This document shows positions 5,065-8,199 of a stretch of DNA of 8,199 nt, one piece after another (position 1 is the first letter of the stretch; every line of letters begins with the position of its first letter). The translations under genes and the position numbers were made by a program. The notes beneath the pieces were generated by a model. The model was given only the letters and a program-made list of their open reading frames with translations. It ran no database searches and was not told where the DNA came from. This DNA comes from an uncultured Flavobacteriales bacterium (lineage in GTDB: Bacteria > Bacteroidota > Bacteroidia > Flavobacteriales > Crocinitomicaceae). The stretch is from positions 1 through 8,199 of the forward strand of contig CAMLDR010000183.1 of the NCBI GenBank assembly GCA_946478775.1, given 5' to 3'.

Positions 5065-5742
5065 TCACATTCCAAACCCGAATTTTAGACCTGTTGCTGC
5101 ATTCAGGCGAATTCCGGTATCTGTATTTGAAGCCCATTGACTTTGTACATATCCGTTACTGTCTACATAATTGTCCAGGTACTGGTCCTTGATAGTGAAG
5201 GTACTTAATCCAACTCCAAAATACATATCAATACTGAAGTTACCATCTCCGGGCCAGAACTGGAATCCCATATTAAAGCGGAACATGGCCTGGCTGAGAC
5301 TTGAACGTGCGTCATCTAAATTACCCGATACATCTTCAATGGTGTAATTATAGACTCTGTATTTGAAGACCGGTGACAAATACAATCCTTTCAACTGGTT
5401 ATCATCGGATGTCGGATAAAATCTTGGAGCCAGAGATACGTGAAAACCAATAGCGGCTTCCGCATCAATATTAACAGGGTCAAACTCCCAGATATCGCTG
5501 CGCCACAAACGCTGATTTCCAAAATTCAAACCAAATTGAGAGATCGTTGGTCCGACTTCCAGTTCCAAGCTGATAATCCTTGCAATGCGCTGTTCGTAGC
5601 TGAAATTAAATTCTCCCGCAACCAATTGAGTCGGACAAAATTTAAGAACGAAGTTTTTCTCTCCCGAATCTTCTGCTGCTTCCTGTGAATAGGTTCCAAA
5701 TGAAACTGCCGAAAGCATGATTATTCCAACAAGTTTTTTCAT
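5065..5742 (-). CDS. Outer-membrane beta-barrel protein, 225 aa, function unknown
   Basis: A typical Sec signal peptide opens the protein: MKK, a hydrophobic core (LVGIIMLSAVSFG) and a likely cleavage after TYS (residue 19), just before Gln20-Glu21. The mature chain of about 206 residues is rich in alternating aromatic/hydrophobic strands (FNFSYEQRI, ISLELEVGPTIS, GLYLSPVFKYRVYNYTI, FRFNMGFQFWPG, SIDMYFGVGLSTF). It ends in a strand, GLKFGFGM, with a near-terminal phenylalanine. This is the pattern of a small outer-membrane beta-barrel of roughly 8-10 strands. The YEQRI...SLELEVG segment resembles DUF3575-type Bacteroidota barrels, but I cannot be sure. A single cysteine (Cys36) remains after processing. 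The gene is alone on its transcript, has its own terminator and diverges from menA. It is probably structural or a narrow channel; no ligand is indicated. Confidence 0.8.
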   Translation of the reverse strand: MKKLVGIIMLSAVSFGTYSQEAAEDSGEKNFVLKFCPTQLVAGEFNFSYEQRIARIISLELEVGPTISQFGLNFGNQRLWRSDIWEFDPVNIDAEAAIGFHVSLAPRFYPTSDDNQLKGLYLSPVFKYRVYNYTIEDVSGNLDDARSSLSQAMFRFNMGFQFWPGDGNFSIDMYFGVGLSTFTIKDQYLDNYVDSNGYVQSQWASNTDTGIRLNAATGLKFGFGM

Positions 5743-5761
5743 ACATTTAATTTAGTCTAAC

Positions 5762-5791
5762 CAAATTAACCATTTTTTGATGAAACGGAAA
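5762..5791 (-). promoter_or_regulatory. Weak candidate promoter of the beta-barrel gene
   Basis: Minus strand TTTC (5788-5791) and TTAATTTG (5762-5769) are separated by 18 bp. Each is one mismatch from the Bacteroidota TTTG and TAnnTTTG elements, and the second lies 19 nt before the ATG at 5742. The -33 part overlaps a small palindrome (TGAAAC-5-GTTTCA, 5781-5797) in the middle of the divergent gap to menA. No comparably good promoter is seen for menA; the nearest candidate is GAAATTTG at 5831-5838. Confidence 0.25.
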
Positions 5792-5841
5792 GTTTCAGTG
5801 CCAATTAGAACAAGGAACAGATAAAATGACGAAATTTGAAC

Positions 5842-6756
5842 ATGGCAAATTCATCAGACTGGATCGGTGCACTTCGATTAAGAACACTTCCCTTATCTAT
5901 TTCAGGAATACTCGTTGGTTCTTTCGCTGCCGTTTTTCAAGGTTATTGGAACCCGGTTATTTTCTCTTTAGCTCTTTCTACAACGCTTTTGTTCCAAATC
6001 TTGTCCAACCTGGCAAACGACCTGGGCGATTCGTTAAAAGGTGCTGACAATTCAGAAAGAGTTGGTCCGATGCGCGCGGTTCAATCCGGATCGATCTCGA
6101 AAAACGCCATGAAAAATGCAGTTGTTTTTACTTCTTTATTATCATTCATCAGTGCCGGTCTGCTTATTTATTTTGGCACCAAAAATCTTTCTGCCACAAG
6201 CGTTTATATTTATACCGGCCTGGCAATTGCTGCCGTCTTTGCTGCCATTACCTACACCATCGGAAAAAAGGCTTACGGTTATAATGGCCTGGGCGACCTG
6301 TTTGTATTTGTGTTTTTCGGTTTGGTCAGTGTAATTGGGGTTTACCCCTTATTTTCAGATACTTTATACTGGATCCTGGTATTTCCCGCAATCACTATTG
6401 GTTTTCTGAGCACTTCGGTTTTGAACCTGAACAATATGCGGGACCGCGAGAATGATGAAAAAGTGGGAAAACGCACATTGGTTGTAAAACTGGGACCTTC
6501 CAACGCAAAAAAATACCATTTCTTTTTAATTATCAGCGCATTCTTAAGCTGGTGTATTTTCCTCGCCTTAACCAAAAACTGGATCGGATTTATTTCCCTT
6601 CTTCCGGGAATCCTGTTTGTTAAACACCTGATTTTCGTTTCAAAAAATACGGTTCCGAAGGAATTGGATTCTCAATTAAAGAAAGTGGCTCTCGGGACAT
6701 TTTTCATCAGCGTACTTTACGTCATCAGCGTTTCGATCAATCAATGGATTCTCTAA
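5842..6756 (+). CDS. menA: 1,4-dihydroxy-2-naphthoate polyprenyltransferase, 304 aa
   Basis: MenA is an integral-membrane UbiA-superfamily enzyme that attaches the polyprenyl chain to 1,4-dihydroxy-2-naphthoate, giving demethylmenaquinone. The first Mg2+/diphosphate motif is NDLGDSLKGAD (59-69). The second is NNMRDRENDEKVGKRTL (197-213), a pattern characteristic of MenA rather than UbiA. YGYNGLGDLFVFVFFG (145-160) is also typical. About eight to nine hydrophobic helices span the protein (for example 16-35, 38-57, 92-111, 117-138, 150-170, 174-194, 226-245, 284-300). The open frame begins two codons upstream at a TTG (5836). The ATG at 5842-5844, giving MANSSDWIGALRLRTLP, matches the usual N-terminus, where the R-x-x-T-LP segment is conserved. 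The 3' end overlaps menC by 13 bp, so the two are co-translated. It diverges from the beta-barrel gene across a 99-bp gap. Confidence 0.93.
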   Translation: MANSSDWIGALRLRTLPLSISGILVGSFAAVFQGYWNPVIFSLALSTTLLFQILSNLANDLGDSLKGADNSERVGPMRAVQSGSISKNAMKNAVVFTSLLSFISAGLLIYFGTKNLSATSVYIYTGLAIAAVFAAITYTIGKKAYGYNGLGDLFVFVFFGLVSVIGVYPLFSDTLYWILVFPAITIGFLSTSVLNLNNMRDRENDEKVGKRTLVVKLGPSNAKKYHFFLIISAFLSWCIFLALTKNWIGFISLLPGILFVKHLIFVSKNTVPKELDSQLKKVALGTFFISVLYVISVSINQWIL

Positions 6757-7778
6757 AACAAGCCAAAGCATCTTTTGAGGCATTTACCCTGGACTTTAAG
6801 CGTCCGAGTGGTACAAGCCGCGGAGTACTGACCCAAAAGAAGGGCTGGAAGCTTCAATTAACAAACCCGGGAGGAATTACCGGAATCGGAGAATGTTCGG
6901 TTATCCCGGGGCTGTCTCCTGATTATAGTTCGGATGATCAATATGAGCAAAAACTGAAAGAAGTTTGTCAAAATCCATTCTTATTTGCTACAAACCACGC
7001 ATTATTGAACGATTATCCTTCCATTTTGTTTGGTTTGGAAAGTGCCTGGTTTGATTTATTGAACGGCGGAAAACGCATCTATTTTGAGTCGGCAAAAAAA
7101 CCTTCTGGCTTCGAAATTCCGATAAACGGGTTGATCTGGATGGGAGATCCTTTCTATATGCAGGATCAGATCGAGGAAAAACTCGCAGCCGGATTTACCT
7201 GTATCAAACTAAAGATCGGTGCCATTGATTTCAGTCAGGAATTGAAATTACTGGAAGGAATCCGCTCGCGATACGATGCTTCCAAAATTGTTCTTCGCGT
7301 AGATGCCAACGGTGCATTTACGATGGACAATGCCACCTGGAAACTGGAAGAATTGGCTCAACTGGATTTACACAGCATTGAGCAGCCGATCAAAGCCGGT
7401 TCCTGGAAAGATATGCAGAAGCTTTGTGAGCTTACGCCTTTAGCGATTGCCCTGGATGAAGAATTGATAGGGATCAACGAAAGGCAAAAAAAGATTGATT
7501 TACTGGAGACCATCAAACCGCAGTACATTATCCTGAAACCGAGTTTACACGGTGGATTCAGCGGCACAAAAGAATGGATAGCCCTGGCCGAAGAAAGAGC
7601 AATTCCCTGGTGGATCACTTCGGCACTGGAAAGCAATATCGGGTTGAATGCGATAGCGCAGTTTACAGCTGACTACCATCCTGTTTTGCCACAAGGACTC
7701 GGAACCGGAGGATTGTATGAAACGAATTTTGATGCCCCTTTGAAAATTGAGAAGGGGAATTTGATTTATATGAAATAG
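6744..7778 (+). CDS. menC: o-Succinylbenzoate synthase, enolase superfamily, 344 aa
   Basis: MenC dehydrates SHCHC to o-succinylbenzoate, a middle step of menaquinone synthesis, in the cytoplasm. The enolase-superfamily layout is complete: an N-terminal capping domain with GIGECSVIPGLS (47-58), then a barrel with the catalytic KLK (Lys155, Lys157). The metal ligands are Asp187 in RVDANGAF, Glu213 in IEQP and Asp238 in ALDEEL, and the opposite-face lysine is Lys265 in LKPSLHGG. The order and spacing resemble those of o-succinylbenzoate synthases; dipeptide epimerases share this layout, but the menA neighbour makes MenC much more likely. The ATG at 6744-6746 lies inside the last codons of menA, a 13-bp overlap that points to translational coupling. 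The stop is followed after 3 nt by a palindromic repeat and then a terminator. The other menaquinone genes (menF, D, B, E) are not in the window. Confidence 0.9.
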   Translation: MDSLKQAKASFEAFTLDFKRPSGTSRGVLTQKKGWKLQLTNPGGITGIGECSVIPGLSPDYSSDDQYEQKLKEVCQNPFLFATNHALLNDYPSILFGLESAWFDLLNGGKRIYFESAKKPSGFEIPINGLIWMGDPFYMQDQIEEKLAAGFTCIKLKIGAIDFSQELKLLEGIRSRYDASKIVLRVDANGAFTMDNATWKLEELAQLDLHSIEQPIKAGSWKDMQKLCELTPLAIALDEELIGINERQKKIDLLETIKPQYIILKPSLHGGFSGTKEWIALAEERAIPWWITSALESNIGLNAIAQFTADYHPVLPQGLGTGGLYETNFDAPLKIEKGNLIYMK

Positions 7779-7781
7779 CGA

Positions 7782-7819
7782 TTGTAGTAGGCACGCGATG
7801 CCTCGCGTACCTACTACAA
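7782..7819. repeat. Near-perfect 38-bp palindrome, MITE/REP-like
   Basis: Arms TTGTAGTAGG (7782-7791) and CCTACTACAA (7810-7819) are exact reverse complements. After one C/A mismatch (7792/7809), ACGCGA (7793-7798) pairs with TCGCGT (7803-7808) around a 4-nt loop, TGCC. That is 16 of 17 pairs. The core is GC-rich compared with its surroundings and starts 3 nt after the menC stop. The form GTAG..ACGCGA-loop-TCGCGT..CTAC resembles dispersed palindromic repeats I recall from Bacteroidota and cyanobacterial genomes. No flanking target duplication is visible. Confidence 0.75.
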
Positions 7820-7820
7820 C

Positions 7821-7853
7821 AAAAAAGGGCCTCTGCAATGCAAAAGCCCTTTT
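7821..7853. terminator. Bidirectional intrinsic terminator between menC and dnaK
   Basis: AAAAGGGC (7823-7830) pairs with GCCCTTTT (7846-7853) around a 15-nt loop that contains a further TGC/GCA pairing. On the minus strand the stem ends in a run of six T residues, 25 nt after the dnaK stop at 7879. On the plus strand it ends in four T residues, serving the menA-menC transcript. The convergent arrangement of the two genes fits a shared terminator. Confidence 0.8.
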
Positions 7854-7878
7854 CCTGTTAATTTATTTATTTGTTTTA

Positions 7879-8199
7879 TTACTTCTTATCGTTCTCGTTT
7901 ACTTCTTCGAAGTCTACGTCAGTCACCTCATCACCTCCCTGGTTTGCACCAGCGTTGGCTCCCTGAGCTCCCTGATCTGCACCGCCGGCATTTGCTGCGT
8001 TATACATTTCCTGGGAAGCTGCCTGAAAAGCTGTATTCAAACGTTCCATTGCCGCCTCAAGGTTGTCAATATTCTTAGCGTCAAACTCTGTTTTCAATGC
8101 TGCCAAAGCATCTTCGATCGGTTGTTTTTTATCTGCCGGGATTTTATCTCCGTATTCTTTCAACTGACGCTCAGTCTGGAAGATCAATGAATCTGCTTT
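7879..8199 (-). CDS. dnaK: Chaperone DnaK (Hsp70), C-terminal end only, 106 aa visible
   Basis: The reading frame runs out of the window on the right, so only the C-terminal part of Hsp70 is present. No start is visible; a TTG at 8185-8187 is an internal leucine codon. The visible part begins [21 protein letters not shown], the conserved helix of the substrate-binding lid. It continues through the helical bundle ([31 protein letters not shown]) to a glycine/alanine/asparagine-rich linker and the terminal acidic [13 protein letters not shown]. The EEV-type end is shared by bacterial DnaK proteins and contributes to partner or client contacts. DnaK folds proteins with DnaJ and GrpE in the cytoplasm. 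A terminator follows 25 nt after the TAA stop. Confidence 0.95.
   Translation of the reverse strand, partial: KADSLIFQTERQLKEYGDKIPADKKQPIEDALAALKTEFDAKNIDNLEAAMERLNTAFQAASQEMYNAANAGGADQGAQGANAGANQGGDEVTDVDFEEVNENDKK

Noticed and set aside
5826..6047. 73-residue plus-strand open frame overlapping the menA start
   Set aside because: It is in another frame of menA, whose motifs are intact; the product is a basic shadow with no pattern.
6744..6756. Frameshift between menA and menC producing the overlap
   Set aside because: Both proteins are full length with their expected ends, so the 13-bp overlap is ordinary operon packing.
7545..7838. 97-residue minus-strand open frame over the menC 3' end, palindrome and terminator
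   Set aside because: It crosses a clear bidirectional terminator and is antisense to menC, whose active-site motifs are intact.
7798..8190. 130-residue open frame on the plus strand at the right end
   Set aside because: It is antisense to dnaK and begins inside the palindrome and terminator. The Cys/Leu-rich product is a shadow of DnaK codons.

Overview
The window looks like ordinary chromosomal DNA from a member of the Bacteroidota, most likely Flavobacteriales and possibly near Crocinitomicaceae/Fluviicola. This placement is my inference. It rests on AT-rich intergenic DNA, exact matches to the Bacteroidota -7 promoter element TAnnTTTG in front of three genes, gene starts without Shine-Dalgarno sequences, a menaquinone pathway, and a DnaK C-terminus ending in DFEEV plus a short charged tail. 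I see no integrase, transposase, CRISPR array, tRNA or rRNA. I found no convincing new multi-gene system; the most unusual signals lie in the spaces between genes.

Layout. Positions 1-5742 are read almost entirely on the minus strand. From right to left they hold: an outer-membrane beta-barrel protein (5065-5742) with its own terminator; a two-gene unit of an FMN-dependent nitronate monooxygenase/FabK-like oxidoreductase and a DUF4442 hotdog protein, overlapping by 8 bp (3469-4876); a three-gene unit of a single-domain rhodanese, a DedA membrane protein and shikimate dehydrogenase AroE (1669-3357); an AlbA_2 (Schlafen-type) putative nucleic-acid-binding protein (907-1536); an unrecognised four-helix membrane protein (351-827); and a 63-residue basic protein (94-285) followed by a strong terminator. 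Divergent from the beta-barrel gene, menA and menC (5842-7778) run on the plus strand, overlap by 13 bp and carry out two steps of menaquinone synthesis. The window closes with the 3' end of dnaK on the minus strand (7879-8199), separated from menC by a near-perfect 38-bp palindrome and a bidirectional terminator.

How the genes relate. MenC makes o-succinylbenzoate and MenA prenylates dihydroxynaphthoate later in the same pathway, so menA-menC is one metabolic unit. AroE feeds the shikimate pathway, which supplies chorismate for menaquinone and aromatic amino acids. Its partners DedA and rhodanese have no obvious biochemical link to it and may simply share a transcript. The oxidoreductase/DUF4442 pair may act on acyl or nitro compounds, but the substrate cannot be read from sequence.

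Between genes. Each of the three same-strand unit boundaries (about 1601-1640, 3390-3462, 4926-5009) holds an AT-rich element with inverted arms, placed after one stop codon and before the next gene's TAnnTTTG box. Two of the three share the same arm words and the same 16-nt inner spacing in opposite orientation, so they look like copies of one dispersed repeat.
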